Assembly: GCA_018296165.2 (NCBI GenBank)
Contig: JACKQL020000061.1
Span: 248,001 to 312,000, forward strand
Reading direction: 5' to 3'
Length of the DNA stretch: 64,000 nt
DNA from: Termitomyces sp. T153
Taxonomy: Eukaryota > Basidiomycota > Agaricomycetes > Agaricales > Lyophyllaceae
Shown here: positions 12,508 to 24,100 of the stretch, one piece after another
Numbering within the stretch: position 1 is the stretch's first letter
How the letters are laid out: each line of letters opens with the position of its first letter
The notes under the pieces: generated by a model
Databases searched by the model: none
What the model was told of the DNA's origin: nothing
What the model saw: only the letters and a program-made list of their open reading frames with translations
Translations under genes and position numbers: made by a program

Positions 12508-13662
12508 TGTCACAACCCGTTCTCTGGACCCCCGTACATTGCCCAACAAACCCCTGTCCCCCCAGAACCTCCCCCAATGCTCCGTCAAACTTCTCCAGCA
12601 CTCCGTGCCTACTCCAGCTAACTCCGACGCATTCTTGGCTAACTCCGACGGCCCCCTGGCCAACTCTGACGTCTTCCCCACAGCTGCTGGTGCTTCCCCT
12701 GAATCTCCTGGGCCCCTGGGACCACTCTCCTGCCATGCTTGACCCTGTTACACATCATTGACTTGACTCCCTGGCTCCTCCGACTTATCTTGGAGTATCA
12801 TGACAACCTTGGAACAGACCGTGTCAACAATTGATCCCATCAACATATCAACGCAGCCCACCCTCTGGTTGTAACCAACACCTGTTGACTCTGTCAGGCT
12901 CCGCCAAGCCCCACCACCACAGCCGACATTTCCAGAGCTCTCCAGTAGTCAGTATATAAGATGTAGAGTAGCTCTTTGTACTCTAGTCTTGAGATTACCT
13001 GCCTTACCTGATGTATTTCTGATTGTTTCTTCTCATGTTTTGTGTTCCGTGTCTCATTTCCTTATTCTCAGTCTCCCAGTCTTATCTTGTCTCCATTCTG
13101 TTATCATTCTGTTATCATTCTGTTATCATTCTGTTATCATTCTGTGTCTCCACCTGAATCTATTCTTGTTCTCGTCTTGTCTCTGTCTCATTTTGTTTGA
13201 CTCCATCTCATCTCGTTTGATTCTGTCTATTGTGTTCAAGTCCTCTTGACCATAACGCCCTCACAAATTCCGCAATTACAATTACAAACCTCCAACACTC
13301 TTTCACCAACTCCAGACCTCGCTACATGCTCAGCTCCAAACCCTATCAATCCCCATTGATCCCCCATCAGAACTCCAGCTCCACTCCCATCATTTGTGTA
13401 GCCTCTGCCTCCTCCGCACCTACAATACTCACATACAGACTTATGGCTGAACCCCACCAAGCCTGTCCCCCTTCCCCACAACTCATCCTCTACTCCTCCG
13501 GACCTCCCTGGACTTGCTCGGATCAATTCCCACTAACTATCCTCACAAGTCCCCAGTGTTTGGAACACCTCCAAGTGCCCAGTTGTCAGTGCAAGGAATC
13601 ACATCTGCCTAGTAAGGACTCGCCCAGTGTAGCTGAGCCCCCATGGTCAGCAGAACCTGACA
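12508..13662 (+). repeat. Solo LTR, Gypsy family B, inside family C copy 2
   Basis: This is a 1155-bp LTR, TGTCACAACCC...GAACCTGACA. It is flanked by a perfect 5-bp target duplication, ATAGG at 12503-12507 and 13663-13667. Removing the LTR and one ATAGG rejoins the family C integrase tail. Visible parts are a repeated CTAACTCCGACG motif near 12617-12670, a TATATAA box at 12953-12959, the predicted RNA start AGTCTTGA at 12985, and five tandem ATTCTGTTATC units at about 13094-13145. Confidence 0.93.
12953..12959 (+). promoter_or_regulatory. LTR TATA box
   Basis: TATATAA lies 32 bp before AGTCTTGAGATTA. The same spacing is kept in the copies at 56100-56106 and (minus strand) 28413-28419. This fits an RNA polymerase II core promoter with transcription starting at or near the AGTCTTGA block, which is the sequence complementary to the primer-binding site. 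Confidence 0.65.
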
Positions 13663-15960
13663 ATAGGTGGGGGCTGGGGATCTGTCATTTGTAATAGTAT
13701 TGTGCCATGTCATTCTTAGCCTTTGCCAATGCTGCCTTTGCCTCCTTCTGAGCTCTCTTCATCCTTTTCACAAACTTGTTCAAAGAGTCATTCTTTGGAG
13801 GCCATGCCTAGGGTTTGAATGCCATCCAAGGGTAATGCCCAGTATCCAAGAAGAAGGGGGTCATCTGGGTAGATGAATCAATGTGGTTGTTATACCAGAA
13901 CTCTGCATCAGGTAAAAGCTCATTCCAGTCATCCTGCCTTTCATTACAGGGCTGGCAGAGGTACTCTTCACTTGTTCTGTTTGCCCATCTGACTGAGGGT
14001 GGTAGGCAGTGGTTGTGTGAAGCTTCACTCCAAGGAGGCAATACAGCTCTCAAGTGAACCCTGCTGCAAACTGGGGACCCCAGTCAGATAAGTACCCATC
14101 AAATAGCCCATGTGACTTCCAAACATTCTTCCAGTACAGCCTAGAAGCCCCTATAGCAGAGCAGGTGGTATGAGTGGGAATGAAATGGGCCTGTTTACCA
14201 TAGAAATCCACTATGACTATGACTGCATTTTACCCATGGGCATCTGGGAGCTTGACAATGAAGTCAATGGATGCAAACTGTGCCACTGGGATGGGGAGAG
14301 GGTGGAGCTGGCCTATGAGGGGTTGATGGCATGGCTTGGTATGGAGACAGAGGTCACAGGTGCAAGTGTAGGTGTAATATACCAAGACATCAGGGGCCAC
14401 TAGTAGTTCTGAAATGCAAGCTCCAGCATCTTCTATCAACCATAGTATCCTGCTACTTTGGAGTAGTGGTGCTGTTCTACAATGGGCTGGTGGAGCTCTG
14501 GGTGGTTGGAACATAGACATGCACCCAGAAGGTCAAGAGCCCATCTTGTATAGCCCACCTGTCCACATGCATAGACTTTACCCTACTAGCCCATTCTGCA
14601 TGGCCTGAGCAGCCTGTGCCACTGCATCCTCTTGTGCACCTTCCCAGCTTTTACAACAAATATCCTAAAGGATGTTTGCCTCATCTCCTTGGACCACAAT
14701 CTCTTCAAGAGCACAGACAGCAAAGATTTCTGGTTGTAGGAGTAAAATGTTGTCATTGTCCCTTGCTCCATTACTATGATCTGATTGACAGTTGATTGAG
14801 CTTCTTTGCTGTGCCAAAGTACTCAAGGTTCTTGTGGTCTGTCCATACTTCAAACTTGTGCCAAGCACCCTTAAAGAAGTGCCACTGCTCTTTTAAGGAC
14901 TAAATGATGGCTAACATCTCCTTATTATGGATCTCATAGGTCACAATCAGGTCATGTAAGATGTTGTTCATCATTGTCTAGAAGGTGGCAGAGCTGTTAG
15001 TGAGGCTAAAAAACATTACCAGACATTCAAAGAGTCTGCAATTGGTTCAGAATGCTGACTTCTACTCATCCCATTCCTTGATGTACACCTTTTGTTGTAG
15101 CCCCAGCTGACATACAACTTAGTAAAGTAGTGGGCACCACAAAAGTTGTTGACAAGTTCAGATATGAGTGGGAAGGAGTAGTGGTTCTTCACCAAAGACT
15201 TGAGAGTTCTGAATCAAACAAAGAGATCCATCCTTCTTCTTGATGAAGAAGACTGGAGAGGCCATTGAGGACTTATAGGGGTTATGTAGCTCAAATTCTT
15301 CTGCAAGAATGCTTCCAGCTCATCCTGCTCATGGAGTGTAAGTTGATAGACCTTGAAACTGGATTGTCCTGCACCCAGTATCCATCTATCACATGGTCCC
15401 ATTACTTGCATTCTGGGAGCAAGTCAAACAAATCCTTAGAAAAGATGTCATCAAAGTTCTATAGGTGATGAGGGATTGAGCTATGGAAAGGCTTGGGCTA
15501 GGAGTTAGCTGCAAATGCCTTGGCCAGCCATTGAGGTGGTCTGACTGGCCCATATCTCTGCCACCAAGAGGGAGGGCACATTGTGATAGCATAGATCCTA
15601 TCACCTACCTCTTTGGAGACCCTGGGTCTGGAGCACCAACAATCTCCCCTTTGCACCCATTTTCCTCTTGTGGTTCACACCTAACACCCCTGCCATCCTC
15701 AAAGAGGGCCTCTCTATGAGGCAATGCAAAGGGGGAGGAGATCCAATAGGTCAATATCAACATAAGGGAGATGCCCTGCATAACAGGCACACATATCAGC
15801 ATGCCCATGAACCTTTGCTCTATGCTCCTTCCTGGCCTCTCCTGTGCAGGTTGTGCAACAACATGGATATTGTTCTGATCATAGAGGATCAGATTGATAA
15901 CCACAGCAGTGATGATGTCCATTGCCACCTAGCTGCCATGCAGAGGACACAACAACTAGT

Positions 15961-16434
15961 GCTTTTGCAAGTAGAGTATGAATGGACTATAGAAAATGAG
16001 GATGCAAGTTAAGCTAGGTCACAGAGGACCTGGTTTAGTATCAGTGGCACTAAGTTTCTAGCACAAAGTTGGTAGCAAAGTGCAGTGAGAGAGGGAATTC
16101 TGTAAGTAAACCCAGCTAGAGTAAATATGAGGTCACTAGCATAAGTGTCACTAGCAGAGCAGGACTAGAGGAAGATGCTAGGTGATAGCAAAAGTGTTAG
16201 CAAATTGGACAATAACAAACTGAGACTGGCCATAGGTACTAGCACTAAATGTAGACTTGCAGAAAAGTACCCAAAGGTGGTACTAGTGAAATAAAATGAT
16301 GAGGATGCTAACTTGCTAGAGCAAAAGAAGAGGCTTTTATTAGAGTTGCAAGACTTAGATTTAATCTGGTGCTAATAATGAGATACAATTCTTTGATGGT
16401 TGTAAAGCAAGTCAAGCCATTTACCCTGTATTAG
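15961..16434. repeat. Non-coding repeat rich in short GCTAGC-type motifs
   Basis: No gene. The sequence is full of CACTAGCA, GCTAGG and TAGCAA words and resembles 32640-33480 in composition. In both places it begins just after a CCTAGCTGC-ATGCAG block at the broken end of a family C copy (15940 and 32650). This suggests a second repeat family joined at the same point, or a deleted family C derivative. Confidence 0.4.
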
Positions 16435-16504
16435 CAGTTGATCAAGCAGTCCACAACTTCTTTTACCCAGTGCCTTGAGATGCCACATGCTAGAGGGGCA
16501 GTGA
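16435..16504 (+). pseudogene. C-terminal tail of a family C pol
   Basis: The plus strand matches the last codons of the family C polyprotein at 42180-42250 ([13 protein letters not shown] block) and the following purine-rich tract, AGAGGGGCAGTGA, next to the LTR. Only this stub of the coding sequence remains, so it is the 3' end of another copy. Confidence 0.7.
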
Positions 16505-16884
16505 TATCAGGGGACCACTTATTTCTGGGTTATCATTCTGTTTCCTTTCTTTCCAGCCTACCTCTCATTCCCATCCTCCTATCTTTGGGCCACCAGTACC
16601 TTTGACTCATTGCTATCTGGCAGCACCACCCTGGCATGGTCACATGCCCAGAGGCTGGAGATTGAGGCCAATTATGATAGTTGTTGTTGAGTGTTTTTCC
16701 TAGAAGCTCTAGAGCAAATTTTCCAAACACTGGCATTGGGAGTCCTTAAACTTCTTCTCTTTGGATCTCCCTCTGCCAGATGAGTAGTCAGACCTCTAGA
16801 ACTTCTCATAGACACTAAATATACTTCAGATCTCCCTCTGCCAGCTGTGTAACTAAGCCATAGCCCCTAGAGATTACCCTTACA
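16505..16884 (+). repeat. 3' LTR, Gypsy family C subtype
   Basis: It starts TATCAGGGG (TGTCAGGGG with one change) directly after the purine tract and ends ACCCTTACA. The right half, with two GATCTCCCTCTGCCAG blocks, matches the LTR at 36332-36772. The left half differs, so this is a separate subtype. The CTTCTCTTTGGATCT block corresponds to the predicted RNA start region of the family. Confidence 0.7.
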
Positions 16885-17252
16885 CCCACTCCTTACATAG
16901 CTTCTAACAATGTACCTGCCACCTAGACAATCCCATGCATGGTATATGCTAATGGGTGTCTTAAAACTATTTTTGCTAGCCTTTTGATTGACTCTAATAA
17001 AAAACTTATGTGGAAATTTCTTACTTTCAATTTTCTTTGTTTACTATACAAACACACTACCTACTAAATACAAGATTAGTTTACCAAACAAATGCAGGGT
17101 TTTTTCTGATTAACTTGCTGGACTTGAGCTCTCTTGCTTTGTCATGCCACTGCAAAGCTGTCACCTGGTGTTACAAACAGGAAGCCTCAGAATTATTGTG
17201 AGTGGTACTTCAAATTCTGTTGGGCCACACATTACTGTCTGCTGACACATAT
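16885..17252. other. Unassigned AT-rich stretch, left part possibly an interrupted family C LTR
   Basis: No gene is visible. About 17180-17252 (GGGCCACACATTACTGTC, then GCTGACACATAT) resembles the middle of the family C LTR (GCTGACACATCAC at about 36536). It would be continued at 29078 once the 17253-29072 insertion is removed. The five bases 17248-17252 (CATAT) are the target duplication of that insertion. Confidence 0.45.
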
Positions 17253-18045
17253 TGTTAGGTTCTGCTGACCATGGGGCCTCAGCTTAACTGGGCAAGTCCT
17301 TACTAGGCAGACATGATGTCCTGCACTTATAACCTACATTCCAGGGAACTCCAGACATTAGTTACTTGTGAGGACAAGCTGGGGGGAGCAGTCCAAGTAA
17401 GTCTGAGAAGGTCTGGTAAAGCTCTGGAAAGTTTAAGATTAAGGGCAAGCATGGGGGCTTGTCAGGTACAATTCCAGGGTTGAATACTTGAAAGGTGAGG
17501 GAACTGGGGTCCCATGAGTAACAGAGCAGGACTGGGGTTTGATGGGCAATCAGATGGGGTTGATGGGTTCCAGGACTGAGCATGGGACAAAGTCTGAAGT
17601 TAGATAAGAATGTACAGAGTTATAGAGATATGAACAGAGATTGGAATAGAGATAGAGTTGAAAGAAATCAGACACATGTGAAAGGAGACTGATGTGAATG
17701 AGATGAGCCAGAGTCAAGACAAGATAGAAACAAGACCAAAATAGAATTGAGAAGGATATGAGACAAGACTGAAGCCAACAAGACAGGGACCAGAGACAAA
17801 ACTGAGAAATGAGATGTAACAGGACACAATCATAAGTAATATAAAGATTACTATAGCTGATATTACTCTACAACTTAAATACTGACTACTGGACCTCCTC
17901 TGGGAGTTGCAGGTCTGATGGTGGGGATTATTGGAGCTGTGCAGGTTTGGCAAGTGTTGGTTCTGATCAGGCAGGCCATGGTAACAATTTGGTGTGGGTC
18001 CATGACATGTGCCAGAGTTTAGGAGAAGTGTTGGGGATACCTGGG
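17253..18045 (-). repeat. Solo LTR, Gypsy family B, outer part 1 (split)
   Basis: It begins TGTTAGGTTCTGCTGACC, the 3' end of a family B LTR on the minus strand, and runs 793 bp until cut at 18045. The missing remainder is found at 28877-29072. The split LTR is bounded by CATAT at 17248-17252 and 29073-29077, a perfect 5-bp duplication 11.8 kb apart. Confidence 0.85.
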
Positions 18046-19092
18046 TATCAGGTTCTGCTGGCTATGGGGGCTCAGCTACACTGGGCAAGTCCTTATTAGG
18101 TGGACATGATGTCCTGCACTTATAACCTAGTGCTCTGGGGTTTGTGCAGAGTGTAGGGACTTGCAAGGGGAAGCTAAGGAGAATGATCTGAGCAAGTCTG
18201 AAGTGGTCTAGGGAAGTCTAAGACCAAGTGTACTAGGTGTTGGGCTTGGGTAGGCATCAGAAACAGGTTCACATTGTGGGGTATGCGGAGGCTTTGCAAG
18301 TGATGGGGGTGGAGCCAGAGTTGGATGGGGAGTTGATCAAGACTTGATGGGTTCTGGGGCTGAGTGTGGAGTGAGATCCAGAGTTGTCATAAGAATGTTT
18401 GGGAGTCATAGCACATGTGCAGAGTTTGTACTGACATTAGAGATGAAAGGAACTTAGAGAAGCAAAGGAAATAGAGACAATTAAGATGAGATGGAGGCAA
18501 GACAAGATGAAACTGAGGAAAGAGATAGATTTGAGGCTAGAAATGGAAACAGAGATGGAGAGAAACACAAGACACAAGTAACCAGTTAATGTAATATCAA
18601 GACCAGAGTATGAGGAGCTACTTTATAACTTATATACTGACTACTGGATAGCTCTGGAGGACAGCAGGTTTGGTGGTGGGGCTTGACAGAGCTGCGCAGA
18701 GTCAATGGGTGTCAGGTGCAATCAAGAGGGAGGCTGTGGCAACAGTCTGATGGGATCAGCTGAGGATGCAGGCTGCTCTGTAGTTGTTGTAATGCTCTGG
18801 AGCAGGTTGGGTGAGCCAGGATAGTGAGCTGGAGACACACAACAGGGTCAGAAATAGTGGGGGAGGGTTCCAGGGGCTCATGAGTATCAAGGGGAGCGTT
18901 GACAGCTGTGGAGAAGGTTGTCGGAGTTAGCCAGGGGGCCATCAGGGTTTGCCGGAGAAGCATTGGAGTTACCCGGAATGGCTGCAGAGGGTGTTTGATG
19001 GTTGGGGGCTTTGGCAAGGCATTGGGGGAGGGGCTCCAAGGAGGCAAGCAGGCTGGGAACATTGTTGGGGGTCCAAGGGGTGGGTCATGACA
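18046..19092 (-). repeat. 3' LTR of Gypsy family B element B
   Basis: It is 1047 bp, TATCAGGTTCTG...GGGTCATGACA, minus strand. It lies at the 3' end of the 18046-28876 element, directly beside a polypurine tract (minus strand GGGGGGGTAA, plus-strand 19093-19102). The flanking pentamers CTGGG (18041-18045) and CTGGA (28877-28881) look like a target duplication with one later change. Confidence 0.85.
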
Positions 19093-19106
19093 TTACCCCC
19101 CCTTCA
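19093..19106 (-). other. Polypurine tract of Gypsy element B
   Basis: On the minus strand this reads GCTGAAGGGGGGGTAA ending exactly at the 3' LTR start TGTCATGACCC. This is the expected plus-strand primer position. It shows that the whole 19093-28120 stretch, including the antisense frame, lies inside the element. Confidence 0.7.
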
Positions 19107-19109
19107 GCA

Positions 19110-20960
19110 TCGAGACCCTCAAGATGCAGGGCATAGTTCAGGGATCAGCAGGGTGTGGGAATTGAAGTTGAGCAATATTGATCAAACTGCAGCAAGTGGC
19201 AGCAGTGTGGGAAATTAAGTCAAAGTGTGGCTGCCATTCATCAGGGAGTTCTTCCCAAACCATTAAAAGGGTCAGACATATTCTGGAGGCCCAAACTTTT
19301 TTAATGTCTTCCTCTGAGTACTATCCCACAGCATCACCCTCTCCTTCTGCATGATCTTCCTCCTCTTCCTCTGAGGATTCCAAAGGTCATCAGGATTGTA
19401 GGCATATATAGGCAATGTACTGCAGCCATAAGTGCAGCTTTGTTTCTATGCTCTGCAGCACTGATAGAGTATTAATAGAGTTGTTTGTGGCTGTAGCAGG
19501 CCCCTCAAAGCCTTCATTGGGCAGGGCCCCAGTGCAGTTGGTGGTGGGGGTGGTCCCCGCCTTGCAATCCAGTACTGTCTTAGGCCCTGGAGTGGTCCAG
19601 CCCATTCCCTCTGCCTCCAGGGTTGTGCAGGCAGAAGTGATGCCAGAGCAGTTTGTGGCTGCTGTAGGGTAGGCAAGGGGTCCTCCAACTCTTGAGTGGT
19701 GCCAAGTGGTGGCCCCAGTGAGTGAATAATGTGATTCTACCTTTTCTCCAGTTAACCTATTTCTACAGTGTTTGTCTTGTGTTTGATGTGGGGAACAGTG
19801 CAACTTTGAGGAGCCTGTGCCAGGGCTATGGTGGGATATGTCAGTGTGCCTTCCATGTCACTTGCAGCATAAGAGGTGCTCTGTTACATCAAGTTGGTAT
19901 GCTGCTTGCATTGCCATAGAGCAAGGCTGGAACCAGGTGTGAGTCATGGTGCAGATGGAGAAAGGGTAGTGGGGTAAGATGTTGGGGAGAGTCAAGGGGG
20001 CCAAGGATGGGGGCAGCATGGGGCATCCACCAATGAAGATTGGGCCTCTGTGAGGTGGGCAGAGGGAAGGAGCCCCCACAGCACATGACAAGGGCAAGCA
20101 AAAGGCGTTCCCCTCACTGGAGGCAGGGCTGAGCAAGCAGGCATAGGAGGAGCAGGCAATGGCAGGTCCTCTGGGCCCCACAGTGTATTCCCTGACCTCC
20201 AGGGCTCCAGTCAAGCAGTCTGCAGGGGAGTTGTGGTCAGTTGCCAAGGCCTTCCTGTGGCATTGGGTCAAGAGGTTGGAGCAGACATTGGCTACCTGTA
20301 AGGAGGAAGCCTGTAAGATTGGGGAGGACTGAGACACAATGCAGAGGGAGCATGACAAAGTGCAGAGGGAAAAAGATGTGGCCATGGGGATGGTCATGGA
20401 GTGGTTAGTCCAGCTGCAGGAGTTGCAAGCTCATCTGAGGCAGTGGGAGGTGTGGGCAAAGATGGCAGCACAGCAGTCAGAGGGATCAGAGGTGTGGAGA
20501 GCTTGGGGGAGGCCTAATATGGGGGTGCCCTGGGCAATGGTGGAGAGAGTGCAGAGGTGGGAGGAGTGGCTTGCCAACAAGGCAGCCTTGGGGTGGCAGG
20601 GAGTACTCTGTGAGTCCTTTCTTTTCCTTTCTCTGCTCCCTCCTTACACTGAGCTGACCTCACTTCAGCAGACTGGGCCAGGGAGCACCGCATCCTTCTC
20701 GACTGAGCATTGGCAGTGCTGGGGTCTATTTACAACAGGCTGGCAAGAATGCCTGGGGATCTTCTGCCAGAACTGAGGTAAGGGGTCATGCAGATGGGGC
20801 ATTTGCTGGTGGGGCATTGGCAGAGGGTGATGGCAGACCCTGGAGCATGGTAGAAGGTGGCAATGGATATGAGGGAGCCTCTTCCAGGGCATCTGAATGT
20901 ATTGGCAATGGTGGTGGTGCAACTGGAGATGAACATGGTGGGGAGGATAGTGGAGGTAGG
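19110..20960 (+). pseudogene. Antisense Zn(II)2Cys6-like / coiled-coil frame inside Gypsy element B
   Basis: The frame lies on the plus strand, opposite to the element's gag-pol, between chromodomain and 3' LTR. From about 19640 to 20620 one frame stays coherent with roughly ten stops. At 19769-19879 six cysteines have the spacing C-x2-C-x6-C-x15-C-x2-C-x6-C, the topology of fungal Zn(II)2Cys6 DNA-binding clusters, with one TGA inside the first half. Downstream, 20339-20610 (MQREHDKVQREKDVAMGM and on) is charged and heptad-like, a probable coiled coil. After a possible intron at about 20615-20675 a decayed frame continues to about 20960. No function is known to me. It could be an accessory element gene, a captured host regulator, or a nested gene; no flanking repeats of its own are seen. 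The stops make this copy dead. Confidence 0.6.
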
Positions 20961-21174
20961 ACTAGAGGAGGAGGGGGAGTAGGGGGTTTCTTGGATTTCT
21001 GCATTGGACCCTTAACCAGTCATATATTGTAATTATCCATAGTGTGTAAATGAATTTTTGGACCTCTAGCCTGGAGTGATTAAGTTTTTCAGATTGAGTC
21101 AGAAAACAGAGAAGTAAAACATATAGGGGGTTACTTGTAGGAGTTGAATCCCTGATAAGTCCAGAGGTGGGAGT
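20961..21174. other. Spacer between antisense frame and chromodomain
   Basis: About 200 bp with no motif or inverted repeat. No sign that the antisense gene arrived as a separate transposon. Confidence 0.4.
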
Positions 21175-24100
21175 TACACCCACTGATGCCATCTGTATTT
21201 GCTAGTTCCAGGGGTCCTGGGGCTTGGTGGGGTGCCTTCAATGGAAGTCCCAGAGCTTGTCAGGAGTTCTATTGAGGTTTTTTTGGTGTTCCCAAGTGTT
21301 GTTCTCAGGTCTGTAGTCCTTCCAGCAGACCAAGTATTGGAGTTGGCTGTAGACCATGCAGGAGTTGAGGATTTGGTTGACCTCATAGTAATATTTGTTC
21401 TTGACTTCAACAGGGGATGGTTGACTGGGGTGCTGTCCAGGAAAAGGGTCTGGAGCATGTTTTTTGAGGAGTTGCATGTGGAACATGGGGTGAAGGCCCT
21501 TCAGGCCCAGAGGTAGATTGAGCTTGTAGGCATGTGTGGAGACCTTCTGGAGGACTTTGAAGGGGCTGAAACATTTGTGATTGAGCTTGATGGAGGGCCT
21601 CTGGGTCTTGAGATTTCATTGATCAAGCCAGACCAAGGTGCTGGAGGGCCAGTCAGGGGTCAGTTTGCATCAGGCATTGGCATGCTTGAAGTAGGCTTGA
21701 TTGGCAGTGGTGATCTTATCCTGGAGGAACTGGTGAAGGAATTGGAGGTCCTTGGCAACCTTGTGGGCAATGTGGGAAGAGATATCCTTGAGGAACAGCA
21801 TGAGTTGGAAGTTGCAGCCTTTGTTGGCATAGAAGGGGGAAACTCCAGTGGCAGAGTGAGGCATATTGTTGTAGGTAAACTCAATGAGGGAGAGTTCTGC
21901 ACACCAGTTGTTCTGTAAATAGTTAATGTAGAGGCAGAGATACTATTCCAAAGTCTGGTTTACTCGTTCTGTCTGTCTATCAGTCTCTGGGTGATAGGCA
22001 GTGGAGAGATTGGTCTTTATTTCAAGTGCCTTGCATAGCAATTGCCAAAAATGAGATATGAACAGAAGTCCATGGTTAGAGGCAATGTTGTTCAGGAGTC
22101 CATGCTTGGAGAATACATGTTCAAGGAATAGTTTGGCAAACTCCAGAGCATTGTCAATGGTGTGGCAGGGGATGAAGAGGGCTTGCTTGGTGAGGCAGCA
22201 GATAACAATGAGGATGGTATCAAAACCTTTGGAGTTGGAGAGTTTGATGATATGATCCATTGAAATTGAGGACTAGGGGCACTAACCAACAGAGAGGGGC
22301 TTCAATAATCCATGAGGGTAGTGGCAGAGTACCTTGGCCTGAAGACAAGGTTCACAGGCCTTTATGTATTGCGTGACATCCTTTTTCATTCCCGGCTAAA
22401 AGTAAGTTTGGGATATGAGCTAAAGGGTCTTACAAATTCCTGAGTGTCCACAGAGTTTGTGGTTGTGGTGTTGCTGGAGTATATCAAGGCAAATGGATTT
22501 GTGGTCCAGAGCATAGATTCATCCACTCCAGAGCAGGAGGCAATGGTCCGGAGATAGCATGAAGGGATTCTTAGTGTTTGACTCATTGGCAGAGTTGTTG
22601 TAGGAGTCATCCTGGGTGAAGAAGGGTCTGGGAGTGAGTTTCTGATTTGGCAGAGGATTTCTTCCTCATTTAAAATCAGCAAGGCATGTAGGTGTTCAGG
22701 GGGGATTACCACTCAATGGTTGAATGCATTCTACTTGGCTTCAGATGATTTTTTTGGGTACATGTCAGACCTCTGAGTGAGGGCATCAGGTTTCACACCA
22801 AGTTGTCTGGGGCAGTAGTGGATGGTAAAGTCATACTTTGAGAGGGTTTTGGACCATCAAGCTTGGTGGTGGCTGAGTTGCTTTCTGGTTGTGAAGTATT
22901 GTAGGTTGTTGTGGTCAGAGTAGACTTGAATGCAGTGCATGGATCCCTTGAGGTAGGCCCACCACTGACAAAAGGCTTCAATGATCATAAGGAATTCTTT
23001 GTCATAGATGTCATAGTTGAGTTTCATGGGGATCATTGAATGGGTATAGAAGGCAATGGAGCAGAGGTTCTTGCCTCTGGAGTCTCACTGGGAGAGTATT
23101 CTGGTGATGGTGTAGTCAGAGGCATCATATTCAAGCACAATTGGTAGGGAGGGGTCAAAATAGTGGAGGACTGGAGTAGAGGTAATGGCCTTCTTGAGGA
23201 GGAGGAATACACTTTGGCACTTGCTGTCCCAATCCCAAGGGGTGTCCTTCCACATGAGTTGGTTGAGGGGTTTGGTGATTCCAGAGTAGTTGTTGATGAA
23301 CCAGCAATAAAAGTTAGCAAACCCCAGTAATGACTGTACCTCCTTGATGTTCCACAGTGGGGGCTAGTTGAGTATAGCATTGACCTTGGTAGGGTCCATG
23401 CACATGCTGTTGGGAGTGACAATGACTCTAAGGTATTTGATCTCTGTTATGTGGAAGGAGCATTTTTTGGATTTGGCATAGAGGTGGTACTCCTGGAGTT
23501 GTTCTAGGATATAGCAGACATGCTCTGGATGCTTCTCTGGCAAATTTGAGTAAATCAATATGTTATCCAGGTACACAATAACAAAAACATCATTCATGTT
23601 GTGGAAGATGTTGTTTATGAAGTACTGGAAGGTGGCAGGAGAGTTAGTCATTTCAAAGGGAATTACGAGGTACTCAAAGAAGCCATAGCGGGTGCAAAAG
23701 GCAGTCTTCTATTCATGTCCCAGAGCAATCTGGACATTGTTGTAGCCAGAATGGAAATCTATCTTTGTGTAGATCTTGGCACTGTGGAGGCAGTCAATGA
23801 GGTCCCTGATAAGAGGGAGGGGATACCAGTTCTCTTCGGTGACTTTATTGAGTCCCAGATAATCTACACAGAGTCAGAGTGATCTGTCCTTCTTCTTGGT
23901 GAATAGGACTGGAGTGCCAGTGGCAGAGATTAACAGGTGTATGAAGCCCTTGCCAAGCATGTTAACAAGGTATTCCTTCAGGACTCAGAGCTCAATCTTG
24001 GACATGTTGTAGATCTTGCCAAATGGGGGCAAGGCACCTTCTTTGAGGTCAATCTTGTGGTCATAAGAGTGGTGTGGGGGAAGTTCTTTAGTGCTCCCTT

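Larger units (their letters stand above)
11978..15960 (-). pseudogene. Gypsy family C copy 2: protease-RT-integrase-chromodomain remnant
   Basis: Minus-strand pol is colinear with the better copy at 38.4-42.2 kb. Read in transcription order: a protease-RT linker at about 15620-15770 (FALPHREALFEDG), RT/RNase H at 14800-15450, integrase at 13810-14520 (DAHG, then NNHIDSSTQMTPFFLDTGH), and the chromodomain at about 12190-12280 (EILDSWIFRG). The solo LTR 12508-13662 interrupts it just before the conserved YLDSSDIK segment. Gag and most of the protease are missing beyond about 15960. Many stops and frameshifts and strong CpG loss make it non-functional. Confidence 0.8.

Noticed and set aside
20339..20776. 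145-codon plus-strand frame as a free-standing gene
   Set aside because: It is one segment of a longer decayed frame inside Gypsy element B with stops on both sides; annotated there as part of the antisense frame.
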